64,000 bases of DNA from Siminovitchia terrae (GCF_003605405.2 NZ_QYTW02000015.1:53308-117307), one strand, 5' to 3'. Shown: positions 8,106-19,855, counted from the first letter of the stretch. Notes: generated by a model not told the origin, from the letters alone. Numbers and translations: made by a program.

Positions 8106-8693
8106 CTAATCATTTAATCCCTTTCCATTTAAAATGTGCTGCATATATTTCTCGATTCTTGACTCCCGTGTTACAGATTTTTTGGGTGCTGAAAAATATA
8201 GGCTGTATGCCCTTTGCCTTCCTGGTGTCAGTGCCTCAAAAGCAGTTTTTAAATCAGGAATTTCCTCGAATTTATTTTGAAGTTCTTTAGGAATACTGAA
8301 TTCTGTATTCTTTTTTACTGTCAATCCGGCTTTTTCAATCTCAATAGCCTGATGAATATAGGTTTTCAAAATAGTTTCCAACTCAACTATTTCCTGAAGG
8401 TTGTTAAACCGAATCTGGCGCGCCGCTTGTACATTCTCCGTTTGCTGGACTAGAATCCCGTGGGTATCCTTCAACAAGGCGCCTTTTGGAAACAAAAGCG
8501 CACAATATTCTTTAAACCCTTGTATCAACACAATGTTTTTCTTCTCAAACGTGTAACAGGGGTTCCTCCACTTAAATTCTTCGGACAACTCACAGTCAAG
8601 AATGATATTTCTCAACTTCTCATACTCTTTCTTCCACTTCTTTGCTTTACTTAAAAATTCTTCAACTTTTGGATTCGTTTCACTATTTTTCAT
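8106..8693 (-). CDS. YdeI/OmpD-associated (DUF1801-like) family protein
   Basis: 195-residue soluble protein resembling the Bacillus YdeI family. The N-terminal half (VEEFLSKAKKWKKEYEKLRNIIL, FKWRNPCYTFEKKNIVLIQGFKEYCALLFPKGALL) matches the DUF1801 domain. The C-terminal part (IPKELQNKFEEIPDLKTAFEALTPGRQRAYSLYFSAPKKSVTRESRIEKYM, given here as a region, not a motif) matches the OmdA/YdeI helical region. The biochemical role is unknown. It starts with ATG at 8693 after AGGGGTGATCC. It stands alone, with repeat copy C directly upstream. Confidence 0.75.
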   Translation of the reverse strand: MKNSETNPKVEEFLSKAKKWKKEYEKLRNIILDCELSEEFKWRNPCYTFEKKNIVLIQGFKEYCALLFPKGALLKDTHGILVQQTENVQAARQIRFNNLQEIVELETILKTYIHQAIEIEKAGLTVKKNTEFSIPKELQNKFEEIPDLKTAFEALTPGRQRAYSLYFSAPKKSVTRESRIEKYMQHILNGKGLND

Positions 8694-8732
8694 TAAGGAT
8701 CACCCCTCTTGCATTTTTTCGAAAATCAGGAA

Positions 8733-8926
8733 ATCAAATGCGCCTTGGCGTATTTGCGCCCAGATTTTATCGAGCTCCGCTCGATAAATTTCCCCTGAAA
8801 TTCTGTGGCATCCGCCGGAGTCTTTAACTTTATTCAGCAGGGTTTAAACCCCCACTGAATGGAATCTTAATATGCATTCATCTTACCACTTACAGAAGTG
8901 TGAGACTTCTGCTGAATGAAGTTAAA
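8733..8926 (+). repeat. 190-bp hairpin repeat, copy C
   Basis: Full-length copy with ATCAAATGCGCC at the start and GAATGAAGTTAAA at the end. Point changes weaken some arms, for example GTGTG instead of GTGGG in the last hairpin. It lies just upstream of the YdeI-like gene. Confidence 0.9.
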
Positions 8927-9111
8927 TCAACCTGTCCAGTTCAGTCAGGGAGCTTGTGTCACTAGTTTGCCCTGTTAGTTTCAAAAGGAAATCCTATTTA
9001 ACGTTCAAAGCAAACACTAGCACTCAGTTTATTTGTGTAAAAGCTGAATTACTACCATTTAAATAGCCAAAATGGACTTATTAAAACTATACATCATTTT
9101 CAATTTGATAT

Positions 9112-9146
9112 ATAAAAAAATTCCCTTGCCACTATGGGACAAGGGA
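9112..9146 (-). terminator. terminator after the YcdB-like gene
   Basis: TCCCTTG/CAAGGGA stem with an 11-base loop followed, on the minus strand, by ATTTTTTTA. It lies about 40 bp downstream of the stop codon at 9185. Confidence 0.75.
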
Positions 9147-9184
9147 CAGAGTTATTTATAAACAACCTCTCAATTCTATTCGCA

Positions 9185-10444
9185 TTACAATTCGTCTAAG
9201 GCAAGAACCTCTCCAGTTAATGCATTCACTCCATAAACACAGTCTAATTTTCCGCATAAGATATATTGTTTTTGTGAAGTATCATAAACATAATAAGGCT
9301 TTAACTCAAACCTATCCTTCAACTTATCGTATGCTACATCTTTCGCAATTGTGGCCGTTTCCGCTTTCTGAAATTGATTAAACATTTCTAGCATCGGTAG
9401 ATTATCAATATAATTTACTGCGTAAAATTGTTTAGAATCAATTATCACTGTCATTTTCCTTTGAAATATACGATTATCTTGTTTCTTCATTTTTAAGGTA
9501 GCATGGACATATTGCTTATGACGATGCAAGGTTTTGAGAATCCACTTATCTGTATCATGAGGATATTCTTGTCTTAAAAAATTGTTGACTGCCGTGATAC
9601 ATTTTTCTTGTTCTATATTTGTAATTGGAAATGCTTCAGGGCTTGGCTCTCTAGAAAGTGCTTCATCTAGCGTTACCTCCTCCACGAGATTGAGTTCTTT
9701 TCTTACAAATGGCACACCAAGAGAGGTATCCCATGACATTATTTTATCAACTGTAGTATTAGAGTTTACAACGAATTCAAATGGGATTATCTTGGTTTGA
9801 TCATTCGTAATATATACTTCCTCTAACCCATATATCGGAATAAGCTGCTGCTTTGCATCAACTGGAAATTCAATCAATTGCAATTGCGCCTTTACCACAT
9901 CATTAATCTTTTCAAGCGAAAGATTATAAATTTCTTTTCTTATTTGTTGTTGTACTGGAAATTGGCCATGTACGGTGAACATGGTAAGCTTCCCCTCAGC
10001 ATCAAAGCTAATCTCAATCATTCCCGAAGGCGAAACATCAACACCATCTATGCACTCCCGGAACAAAAATTCCCTTTCCCCTTCCTTCTGCAATTGAAAA
10101 TGCTGTCGATATGTAAGACCTGTCTCCTTCTCAATCCATTGGATGATAGCATTCGTATCCAAATGATCAAACAAAACAGTTTTTGCGAAAGATTTCCCTC
10201 CAACGAAAATCACACTTCTCACTTTCCCACTATTTAAATCCAACTCAATCACTGCTGTCCCATCTGGATTTAAATCATCCTCTGGAATAGGAATATGCTG
10301 TGGAACCCATTCTGTACTTAATGTATAAAGGGTTTCATTAAAAACATTTACAGTCCGCCCGAGATTATATCTCGCCAAATCATATGAATCCAATCCAAAT
10401 TTTGCTCTCAGTGCACGGATAAATTCCTTTATTCTTCCGTCCAT
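9185..10444 (-). CDS. YcdB/YcdC-like repeated-domain (PepSY-related) protein
   Basis: 419-residue protein without signal peptide or membrane segment. It appears to contain two copies of a PepSY-like unit. The first is seen in GTAVIELDLNSGKVRSVIFVGG and VSPSGMIEISFDAEGKLTMFTVHG. The second runs over residues 285-419, ending with YCLCGKLD-type strands (YILCGKLDCVYGVNALTGEVLALDEL region). This layout matches the Bacillus YcdB/YcdC repeated-domain family (DUF4901). PepSY units usually regulate peptidases, but none is adjacent. Start ATG at 10444 after CGAGGGGACAAGGA. A single-gene unit with its own terminator. Function unknown. Confidence 0.65.
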   Translation of the reverse strand: MDGRIKEFIRALRAKFGLDSYDLARYNLGRTVNVFNETLYTLSTEWVPQHIPIPEDDLNPDGTAVIELDLNSGKVRSVIFVGGKSFAKTVLFDHLDTNAIIQWIEKETGLTYRQHFQLQKEGEREFLFRECIDGVDVSPSGMIEISFDAEGKLTMFTVHGQFPVQQQIRKEIYNLSLEKINDVVKAQLQLIEFPVDAKQQLIPIYGLEEVYITNDQTKIIPFEFVVNSNTTVDKIMSWDTSLGVPFVRKELNLVEEVTLDEALSREPSPEAFPITNIEQEKCITAVNNFLRQEYPHDTDKWILKTLHRHKQYVHATLKMKKQDNRIFQRKMTVIIDSKQFYAVNYIDNLPMLEMFNQFQKAETATIAKDVAYDKLKDRFELKPYYVYDTSQKQYILCGKLDCVYGVNALTGEVLALDEL

Positions 10445-10575
10445 TCCTTGTCCCCTCGTTTCTATTCATCCTCAAAACAATAGAAAAGAACGTCTTCATA
10501 ATAAAGATAGAAATTAACAATGAAAAACGTTATTCGGATTACCTTGTGAAAATCCGTATTAGTTAGATAATCAAT

Positions 10576-11088
10576 TTACCTTAGAGTCCATTTTTCTGCA
10601 ACTTTGTGACTTATCATCAATACTGGTATCAGTAATATCGTTACGATTAAGGCACTTATAACCGTGCCTGCATTTAAGATTCCATTAAGATGTAGCTGGT
10701 AAAAAAATAAAATGTTATATGGAATAATAATTAGCAGTGTTGTCCATACCCCTGGAACATAGCTTCTTAGAAATATAGATTGAACAGGATGAGTAAAAAT
10801 ATTTAAGGCAAAAAAAATATTTAAACCTACGAATAGGTAATACTGTTTTGTCGTTATTGTTATTAAAATTAGAGCGGAAGCTACAATAAAAACTACACAT
10901 ACAGCCGCAGAAAACTGAGCTGAGGTCATAGTTCCAAATTTATCCACTTCCTTTTTAGCAAACGAGGGTATTCGTTCACGAATACGAGGATACGATTCAT
11001 TAAACCACCTTTCAATCATGATAATTTCTTCAAAATTGTGGAGCATAAAAATGATTAAAAAAGACCAAACTAAAAAATCAATATCCAT
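10576..11088 (-). CDS. HXXEE domain membrane protein
   Basis: 170-residue integral membrane protein of the HXXEE family (PF13787), named for a conserved His-x-x-Glu-Glu in the first membrane segment; here MLHNFEEIIMIERW at residues 15-28. About five hydrophobic segments follow, with NIFTHPVQSIFLRSYVPGVWT conserved in the family. The acidic and histidine residues within the membrane suggest metal or substrate binding, but no function has been established to my knowledge. ATG at 11088 after AGGGGAGATAAT. It stands alone. Confidence 0.8.
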   Translation of the reverse strand: MDIDFLVWSFLIIFMLHNFEEIIMIERWFNESYPRIRERIPSFAKKEVDKFGTMTSAQFSAAVCVVFIVASALILITITTKQYYLFVGLNIFFALNIFTHPVQSIFLRSYVPGVWTTLLIIIPYNILFFYQLHLNGILNAGTVISALIVTILLIPVLMISHKVAEKWTLR

Positions 11089-11221
11089 TATTATCTCCCC
11101 TAGTGTAATATTTCCCTGATATCATCTTTTAACAAACACCACATACTCGAACACATTTACAAAAGTGTTCTGCCAATTCCTGGCTTGTTGCAGATTTTCC
11201 CTATATATAACTTAGACTAAC

Positions 11222-11513
11222 TTATTTAGGTTCCCAATGTGGTTCAACAGCAAAGCCATTGAGCGTTAAAAATAGTGGCTCAGATAATAATCCAAAATAC
11301 ATAAAAATTATCATGAATGAAGGAATATAGAAATGGGCACATAAGCAACCACAGCCGCTCCTCCTGCACCTATTCCTCCCACAAAACTATTGAACAAAAC
11401 ATAAGGAGCCATGAGGAACGCCACAGTATACTCATAACGAAATTTTTTCCACAAGCTCCTTGGTAATTGCTCAAACCTAAACCATGCAATTGTTTTGGTG
11501 GTTTCGAGAAGTT
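11222..11513 (-). pseudogene. frameshifted membrane-protein remnant
   Basis: Two minus-strand frames read in succession as one protein: WFRFEQLPRSLWKKFRYEY, then hydrophobic AFLMAPYVLFNSFVGGIGAGGAAVVAYVPIS ending in TGA near 11311. After a frameshift comes IFMYFGLLSEPLFLTLNGFA ending PHWEPK and TAA at 11222. There is no usable start. I infer a decayed transporter- or channel-like gene, family unknown. Confidence 0.4.
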
Positions 11514-11649
11514 ACCCCAGTATAAAGCCTTTCAACCGGAATTCCTGTCTGGAGCCGCCAACACCATTTTTTATATAGTCGCCTTAGCCCCTTTGCTGTT
11601 AAGTTTCTTTATCTTCCTTTTGCAAATTCTCCTTTTCAAACCGGAATAA
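11467..11649 (+). pseudogene. possible C-terminal fragment of a MauE-like membrane protein
   Basis: Plus-strand frame of 60 codons with CNCFGGFEKLP followed by a strong membrane segment (FYIVALAPLLLSFFIFLLQ). The CxCFG motif before a membrane helix recalls MauE/DoxX redox proteins. It overlaps the minus-strand remnant for about 45 bases and has no ribosome site, so at best it is a broken gene. Confidence 0.3.
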
Positions 11650-11700
11650 GAGAGGCAATGACGCTAGCTTTTTTTCAGATTCATAGAAAAGTCTTGCAAA

Positions 11701-12234
11701 CTATTTATCTTTTTTGGGCCAAAGGGTATAGCTAAAGCTCCAAATAAAATCAATAGCCAGAAAGAATCCCCATCGCGGGATGAAGTTTAACAAAGCCTGC
11801 GTCCTCGATAAATCACCAACAAATGCAGTCATTGCCAATAATAAAGAGCAACCAATCACCCATGAGAGCAAGTGGCGATACCAGCCCTTTCGTTCATTTC
11901 GGGCATGTTCTTTCCCTCCACGCGGAGCTTTCTTTGGTTTTGGCCCGCCAGCAAAAGTGTATGCAAATCGTTCATCCGCCCAGTGAATCATCCTCTTGCC
12001 GAATCCCACGGTTACGCCAATATATATCGCTGCTAGTGAATGAAATATATCCGCCACAGCCCCATTTTTCAAATCCATCACGGTGGCAGCGATCAAAATC
12101 AAGTCGACAATCGGAGTACAGAGCAACAAATATCCGCCTAGCTTCTTTTTTTTCAAAATATAACGGGCGAATAAGCCCGCAATGACAAATATCCAAAATC
12201 CTATTTCACAACCTATGATTAACCAGCCAATCAT
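11701..12234 (-). CDS. uncharacterised multi-pass membrane protein, divergent from tetR
   Basis: 177-residue integral membrane protein with about five hydrophobic segments (residues 3-24, 33-52, 62-80, 122-141, 150-168) and a basic loop PKPKKAPRGGKEHARNERKG in the middle. ATG at 12234 follows AAAGGGAAGTG. It is transcribed away from the TetR gene at 12320, and two palindromes lie between them, so it is the likely target of that repressor. Similar small membrane proteins are paired with TetR genes in other Bacillus; I cannot assign a transport substrate. Confidence 0.7.
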   Translation of the reverse strand: MIGWLIIGCEIGFWIFVIAGLFARYILKKKKLGGYLLLCTPIVDLILIAATVMDLKNGAVADIFHSLAAIYIGVTVGFGKRMIHWADERFAYTFAGGPKPKKAPRGGKEHARNERKGWYRHLLSWVIGCSLLLAMTAFVGDLSRTQALLNFIPRWGFFLAIDFIWSFSYTLWPKKDK

Positions 12235-12249
12235 TTTACACTTCCCTTT

Positions 12250-12267
12250 TTAGTACAACTGTATTAA
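12250..12267. promoter_or_regulatory. palindromic operator 1 (probable TetR site)
   Basis: TTAGTACAACTGTATTAA, an 18-bp imperfect palindrome with seven of nine positions paired. It shares the right half CTGTATTAA with the site at 12275. Confidence 0.55.
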
Positions 12268-12274
12268 AATTAAT

Positions 12275-12292
12275 TTAACACGTCTGTATTAA
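12275..12292. promoter_or_regulatory. palindromic operator 2 (probable TetR site)
   Basis: TTAACACGTCTGTATTAA, six of nine positions paired, 25 bp centre-to-centre from operator 1. Both lie between the divergent membrane protein and TetR genes. Confidence 0.55.
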
Positions 12293-12307
12293 AAAAATCA
12301 ATCATGA

Positions 12308-12313
12308 TATAAT
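12308..12313 (+). promoter_or_regulatory. -10 box abutting the tetR start (leaderless transcript likely)
   Basis: A perfect TATAAT ends six bases before the tetR ATG, and no ribosome site precedes that ATG. Transcription from this box would begin at about the start codon. The -35 region is poor (TGTATT) and lies inside operator 2. Confidence 0.5.
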
Positions 12314-12319
12314 CAAACT

Positions 12320-12934
12320 ATGCCAAAAATCGTTGATCACGAAAAACAAAAACAAAGAGTTGCTGAAGCTGCCTGGAGGGTCATCAGGGAAGAAGGCATG
12401 GAGCAGGCAACCGTACGCAAGATTGCCGAAGAAGCCGGAATGTCTGTCGGTTCTCTGCGGTACTATTTCTCTTCGCAGTCCGAGTTGTTTGCGTTCTCCA
12501 TGAATCTTGTTTCAGAAAGGGTGAAAGAACGAATCAGAAGCATTTCTTTTTCCGGGCCTTCACGGGAGAGCATGAAGCTTTTACTGAAAGAATTGCTGCC
12601 CATGGATGAAGAAAAAAGATTTGAAGGAGAGGTCTGGTTTGCATTTACAGCCAAAGCCTTATCGGACAAATCCCTTCTTTCCCTCAGCCAACAAGTATAC
12701 AGGGAATTAAGATCCGTTATGGCACTCATCATCAATTCTCTAGTGGATCAAGGGCTCGCCCTTCCTGATTTGAATGCGGAACTCGAAACAGAAAGATTAT
12801 ACGCACTCATTGACGGCTTGGCCATCCATGGCACACTTGAACCTGGGCAGGTTACTCCCGATTTAATGGAGAACATCGTAACAGCCCATCTAAAATCAAT
12901 ATGTAAAGCAGAAAGAACCTCTGAAAATGGATAG
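12320..12934 (+). CDS. TetR-family repressor
   Basis: 204-residue TetR regulator. The helix-turn-helix is in residues 12-50 (AAWRVIREEGMEQATVRKIAEEAGMSVGSLRYYF region), the start MPKIVDHEKQ is typical of the family, and a helical ligand domain follows. Twin palindromes upstream, shared with the divergent membrane protein gene, suggest it represses both. The start codon has no ribosome site and directly follows a TATAAT box, so translation may be leaderless. The stop codon lies inside the loop of its own terminator. The inducer is unknown. Confidence 0.85.
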   Translation: MPKIVDHEKQKQRVAEAAWRVIREEGMEQATVRKIAEEAGMSVGSLRYYFSSQSELFAFSMNLVSERVKERIRSISFSGPSRESMKLLLKELLPMDEEKRFEGEVWFAFTAKALSDKSLLSLSQQVYRELRSVMALIINSLVDQGLALPDLNAELETERLYALIDGLAIHGTLEPGQVTPDLMENIVTAHLKSICKAERTSENG

Positions 12935-13085
12935 AGGTTCTTTTACTTTTATTTACATCCATAAGGCTTTTGAGTTCGAATTCCGTTAACTTCTCGGTAC
13001 GGCGTTTCCATGGCTTCCTGCACTGTTTTACTTCCTGTTGTTGGTTTTTCCAATTCCGCAGCTGCTTTTTTAATGTTTTGTTCAT
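12852..13085 (-). CDS. small basic protein coupled to upstream membrane peptide
   Basis: About 77-residue basic protein (MNKTLKKQLRNWKNQQQEVKQCRKPWKRRTEKLTEFELKSLM region) whose ATG overlaps the TGA of the preceding gene as ATGA, implying translational coupling. The N-terminal 45 residues resemble small Bacillus proteins of unknown role. The C-terminal 30 codons run through the tetR terminator and overlap the tetR 3' end in antisense, so the true end may have shifted by a frameshift. No domain recognised. Confidence 0.5.
   Translation of the reverse strand: MNKTLKKQLRNWKNQQQEVKQCRKPWKRRTEKLTEFELKSLMDVNKSKRTSIHFQRFFLLYILILDGLLRCSPLNRE
12914..12945 (+). terminator. tetR terminator
   Basis: AGAACCTCT/AGAGGTTCT 9-bp stem with a 10-base loop followed by TTTACTTTT; the tetR stop codon is in the loop. 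Confidence 0.8.
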
Positions 13086-13237
13086 AGCCACACCACTCTT
13101 ACAATGAATGCTACAAGGCTTGCGTAAAAGGCTCCCATCAATCTATCCTGTAAAAGCATATCATTATTGGAACCCATAACACCTAAAAATGAAATAACGA
13201 TGACACACAATAGGACTATTTGAAATGCGATAGTCAT
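13082..13237 (-). CDS. 51-residue two-TM membrane peptide
   Basis: Small membrane protein starting MTIAFQIVLLCVIVISFLG with a second hydrophobic segment at the C-terminus (FYASLVAFIVRVVWL). The start is chosen from a strong AAAGGAGG eight bases before the ATG. An intervening loop carries MLLQDRLMGA. It is the first gene of a two-gene unit with the basic protein downstream (ATGA overlap). No known family. Confidence 0.6.
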   Translation of the reverse strand: MTIAFQIVLLCVIVISFLGVMGSNNDMLLQDRLMGAFYASLVAFIVRVVWL

Positions 13238-13608
13238 AGTTTTTCCTCCTTTAAAAGACACCAAACAACGCTTAATGCGTCATCAGTGTCCTCCAGTGGG
13301 CTGAGATGGACTAAATAGTATGTATTTTTTCACTTTCTTTTTTCCGTTTGTTTCGTTCTTTTAATTCAATTACAAAACTACATATTGTCATGTTCAGAGG
13401 GAATAACATGGAACACATCATCCCCTTTACCTCCCATCAACAGATCTCCTCTCCCTAAAACGTCTTTCCATTTAACTATTTCCACAGTCTGTTCCCTTCT
13501 TGGACACATTTGTTGCTCGTGATCACCACCTTGTTATTTCGAACTGCAACATTTTTTTATAAAATAGTAATATATAATTGTTTTTAGAAATTAAGGAGGT
13601 AAACCAGT
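13238..13608. other. intergenic region without recognised features
   Basis: AT-rich spacer between divergent small genes. I see no convincing coding frame; only the ribosome site TTAAGGAGG of the next gene at its right end. Confidence 0.6.
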
Positions 13609-13842
13609 ATGAACTTGACCCCAGATCAACGATCTGTGTTACTTGCGTTAACGACTGATTGGCAGACACCAATACAAATAGCTGACCAACTTTCAAAAGA
13701 TAGTGATAATCCATCCAACGTAAATCAGCCTCTTAAAGACTTAATGCGTGTAGGTCTGGTTCAGGCTAATCCTGTTGTGATGGGCACGTACCGACTAACT
13801 TCGGATGGCACTGTCACCAAGGCGGATCTGCTAGGGGAGTAA
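13609..13842 (+). CDS. small winged-helix-like protein
   Basis: 77-residue protein with a helix-turn-helix-like layout: DQRSVLLALTTDWQTPIQIADQLSKDS, then NVNQPLKDLMRVGLVQANPV and a wing-like GTYRLTSDGTV. This resembles compact MarR/PadR-type winged helices without a dimerisation domain. ATG follows an excellent TTAAGGAGGTAAACC. The target is unknown; no obvious regulated neighbour, since downstream DNA is mobile-element debris. Confidence 0.65.
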   Translation: MNLTPDQRSVLLALTTDWQTPIQIADQLSKDSDNPSNVNQPLKDLMRVGLVQANPVVMGTYRLTSDGTVTKADLLGE

Positions 13843-14001
13843 CCGCCCACCTTTTTCTCCACAATGTTCAATTAAACTAATCTTAATTTCCATTCTGCTT
13901 TGACAATCTTCACTCAATGAACTCAGTTCTTTTGAATAACACTCAAGACATATGTTTTCTTGATGCCTATAGTCACCAGTTTTTTGCTTCAATACTTTCA
14001 T
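13831..14001 (-). pseudogene. small cysteine-containing frame next to an IS-like hairpin
   Basis: A 56-codon minus-strand frame starting MKVLKQKTGDYRHQENICLE and containing two further Cys residues. No ribosome site is visible and the upstream side runs into the perfect hairpin at 14021-14058. It overlaps the winged-helix gene end by 12 bases. It is either a remnant cut by the mobile element or a chance frame. Confidence 0.3.
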
Positions 14002-14020
14002 ATCTGATCGGAATGCCATT

Positions 14021-14058
14021 CTTAAACTACCACCTGCTAAAGCAGGTGGTAGTTTAAG
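14021..14058. mobile_element. perfect 18-bp-arm hairpin resembling an IS200/IS605 end
   Basis: CTTAAACTACCACCTGCT, two-base loop AA, then the exact reverse complement. Hairpins of this sequence style (ACCACCTGCTAAAGCAGGTGGT) mark the ends of IS200/IS605-type elements in Bacillus, as I recall. No tnpA or tnpB gene is present, so this is a solo end or a non-autonomous relic. Confidence 0.55.
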
Positions 14059-14071
14059 GAGTTGCCCTGAA

Positions 14072-14601
14072 ATGGTCGAATCTGCTTTAGAAAACAACCT
14101 AAAGGACCCCACTTTTAGACAATATAAAGTAATTGTCAGATTGCATATTTTACCTCATTTCGGTAGAAAAAAACTGCGAGGGTCATTATACAAGAATGGA
14201 TAAATCTGTATTTTGAAATGATGGACGTTGAAGGGAACAATTTGTATTGATATGGTTTCCTCCTAAGATACTTATCCGTTTTTGAAGAGTATTTTTCACT
14301 ATGCGTTCATGAATTGTAAATATTGGAGAAGCACTCAATCCGGGACTATTGCAAAAAGGCAGGAGTGGAATATAAGGGGACGCACGGATTCAGACATACT
14401 CATGCCGTTTTGCTTCTCGAATCTGGCACAAGCATTAAATTCGTATCAAAAAGATTAGGACACAAAACCCTCAAGACAACGGTGGACATATACTTGGATA
14501 TTACCGAAAAAATAGAAGAAGACGAACTCAATGAGTTCGCCTCCTACACCAAAAGAAAATCTAACGTGGCACTCAAAGCCTTTGAAATAGAGGCTTTTTA
14601 A
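14072..14601 (+). pseudogene. degraded tyrosine recombinase (phage-type integrase)
   Basis: Two plus-strand pieces. 14072-14203 reads NLKDPTFRQYKVIVRLHILP and HFGRKK, the core-binding (SAM-like) domain of an integrase, ending in a stop. 14323-14601 reads as the catalytic C-terminus, with HGFRHTHAVLLLESG (Arg and His of box II), RLGHKTLKTT and the tyrosine in VDIYLDIT. The middle of the enzyme is missing, and the piece at 14323 starts at a TTG without context. It is the relic of an integrative element that lies next to sufB's 3' end. Confidence 0.75.
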
Positions 14602-14605
14602 ACTT

Positions 14606-16006
14606 TTATCCAATCGAACCTTCCATTTCGAATTTAATCAATCGGTTCATTTCAACCGCGTATTCCATTGGAAGTTCTTTTGTAAATGGCTCGATGAAGC
14701 CCATGACGATCATTTCCACTGCTTCCTGCTCGCTGATTCCGCGGCTCATCAGGTAGAAGAGCTGCTCTTCGGAGACTTTGGAAACTTTTGCTTCGTGCTC
14801 AAGTGAAATGTTGTCATTTAAAATTTCATTGTAAGGAATTGTATCTGACGTGGATTTGTCATCCAAGATCATTGTGTCACATTCAATGTTTGAACGTGCA
14901 CCGTCGGCTTTGCGGCCGAAGTGGACGATTCCACGGTACGTCACTTTTCCTCCATGCTGTGACATGGATTTGGAAACGATGGAAGACGTTGTATTTGGAG
15001 CCAAGTGCATCATTTTCGCACCTGAATCCTGGTGCTGCCCTTTACCAGCCATCGCAATCGAAAGCGTCAAACCCCTTGCGCCTTCTCCCTTTAAAATGAC
15101 AGCAGGATATTTCATCGTCAATTTTGAACCAAAGTTACCGTCGACCCATTCCATTGTTGCCCGTTCGTCGCAAACCGCACGCTTTGTTACGAGATTGTAT
15201 ACGTTGTTTGCCCAGTTTTGAATCGTTGTGTAACGGCAGTAGGCATCTTTTTTAACAATGATTTCAACAACTGCACTGTGAAGCGAGTTTGTTGTGTAGG
15301 TAGGTGCCGTACAACCTTCAACATAGTGAACGTGTGCACCTTCGTCAACAATGATTAGAGTACGCTCAAATTGTCCCATGTTTTCAGAGTTGATTCTAAA
15401 GTATGCTTGAAGCGGCGTATCCACTTTTACTCCAGGCGGAACATAGATGAATGATCCACCGGACCAAACAGCTGAGTTCAATGCGGCAAATTTGTTGTCC
15501 GTTGCTGGAATTACTGTTGCCCAGTGCTCCTTGAAGATCTCTTCGTTCTCCCGCAAGGCGGAATCAGTATCCTTAAATACGATTCCCATTTCCTCAAGAT
15601 CTTCTTTCATGTTATGGTATACGACTTCTGATTCATATTGTGCAGAAACCCCAGCGAGCCATTTTTGTTCAGCCTCTGGAATACCGAGCTTATCAAAAGT
15701 CTGTTTGATTTCCTCAGGTACTTCATCCCATGAACGCTCTGCATTCTCGGACGGTTTTACATAATATCTGATTTCATCAAAATTGAGAGAATTCAAATCT
15801 CCGCCCCATTGCGGCATCGGCATTTTGTAAAAATGCTCCAAAGATTTAAGACGGAAGTCCAGCATCCACTGAGGCTCTTCTTTCATCTTTGAGATTTCCT
15901 CAACAATTTCACGTGTCAAGCCGCGCTCTGAACGGTAAATGGAAACGTCTTTATCCCTAAAGCCATATTTATATTCGCCGCCAATTTGAGGTGCTTTTTT
16001 AGCCAC
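14606..16006 (-). CDS. sufB: Fe-S cluster assembly scaffold SufB
   Basis: 466-residue SufB, part of the SufBCD scaffold that builds Fe-S clusters in the cytoplasm. Conserved stretches include [19 protein letters not shown], the [18 protein letters not shown] region, [15 protein letters not shown] and the C-terminal [25 protein letters not shown]. The start is GTG, set by GGAGG nine bases upstream; longer in-frame starts fall inside sufU's end region. It is the last gene of sufCDSUB, in B. subtilis order. The integrase relic follows only five bases after its stop. Confidence 0.95.
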   Translation of the reverse strand: MAKKAPQIGGEYKYGFRDKDVSIYRSERGLTREIVEEISKMKEEPQWMLDFRLKSLEHFYKMPMPQWGGDLNSLNFDEIRYYVKPSENAERSWDEVPEEIKQTFDKLGIPEAEQKWLAGVSAQYESEVVYHNMKEDLEEMGIVFKDTDSALRENEEIFKEHWATVIPATDNKFAALNSAVWSGGSFIYVPPGVKVDTPLQAYFRINSENMGQFERTLIIVDEGAHVHYVEGCTAPTYTTNSLHSAVVEIIVKKDAYCRYTTIQNWANNVYNLVTKRAVCDERATMEWVDGNFGSKLTMKYPAVILKGEGARGLTLSIAMAGKGQHQDSGAKMMHLAPNTTSSIVSKSMSQHGGKVTYRGIVHFGRKADGARSNIECDTMILDDKSTSDTIPYNEILNDNISLEHEAKVSKVSEEQLFYLMSRGISEQEAVEMIVMGFIEPFTKELPMEYAVEMNRLIKFEMEGSIG

Positions 16007-16026
16007 TGATCCATTCCTCCATTCTT

Positions 16027-18993
<2,967 letters not shown>

Positions 18994-19010
18994 TTCAATC
19001 CCCCTACCAC

Positions 19011-19793
19011 TTATGCTTCTTGGCCAACAGTCTCATCTTCAATTCCAAGCTCTTCCTTAACCCAGTCATAGCCTTCTGCTTCCAGGCGCTGTGCCAGCTC
19101 AGGGCCACCTGATTTTACGATACGTCCTTGCATCATAACATGCACAAAATCTGGTGTAATGTAGTTGAGAAGCCGTTGGTAGTGAGTGATTACGAGGCAT
19201 CCAAAATCGCTGCCTCTCATTTCATTGATTCCTTTGGAAACTATTTTTAACGCATCTATATCAAGACCCGAGTCGATTTCATCCAGGATTGCAAATTTCG
19301 GTTTTAGCATTAATAATTGGAGTATTTCATTACGTTTCTTTTCCCCGCCTGAGAACCCTTCATTCAAATAGCGCTGTGCCATATTCGGATCCATTTCAAG
19401 CAGTTCCATTTCCTTGTCCATTTGCTTGATGAATTTCATCAAGGAGATTTCTTTGCCTTCTTCGCGACGCCCGTTGATAGCCGTTCTTAAAAACTCTGCA
19501 TTCGTCACACCGCTGATTTCACTTGGATATTGCATAGCTGCAAACAAGCCTGCACGCGCACGCTCATCTACCTCCATGTCCAAGACATCTTGTCCGTCAA
19601 GCGTAATGCTTCCGCTTGTCACCGTATACCTTGGATGTCCCATGATGGAGGCGGATAAAGTAGATTTCCCAGTTCCATTGGGTCCCATGACAGCATGGAT
19701 TTCTCCACCATTTATATTAATGTTTACACCCTTTAAGATCTCTTTATCGTCGATAGACACATTAAGATCTTTGATTGTCAACGTTGAAGCCAT
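19011..19793 (-). CDS. sufC: Fe-S assembly ATPase SufC
   Basis: 260-residue ABC-type ATPase of the SufBCD complex. Walker [10 protein letters not shown], signature FSGGEKKR and Walker [13 protein letters not shown] are all intact. I use the ATG of [13 protein letters not shown], seven bases after GGAGGT, rather than the upstream in-frame ATGs. First gene of the suf operon; the promoter is at 19856-19884. Confidence 0.95.
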   Translation of the reverse strand: MASTLTIKDLNVSIDDKEILKGVNININGGEIHAVMGPNGTGKSTLSASIMGHPRYTVTSGSITLDGQDVLDMEVDERARAGLFAAMQYPSEISGVTNAEFLRTAINGRREEGKEISLMKFIKQMDKEMELLEMDPNMAQRYLNEGFSGGEKKRNEILQLLMLKPKFAILDEIDSGLDIDALKIVSKGINEMRGSDFGCLVITHYQRLLNYITPDFVHVMMQGRIVKSGGPELAQRLEAEGYDWVKEELGIEDETVGQEA

Positions 19794-19855
19794 CCTCATT
19801 ACCTCCAAATATAGAAAATATTTGTTCTCTCTTTCTCATTTGTTTCTCATTGTTC

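Noticed and set aside
14203..14322. Reading the two integrase pieces as one gene with a programmed frameshift
   Set aside because: The intervening 120 bases do not encode integrase residues in any frame, and the middle of the catalytic domain is missing, so this is decay.
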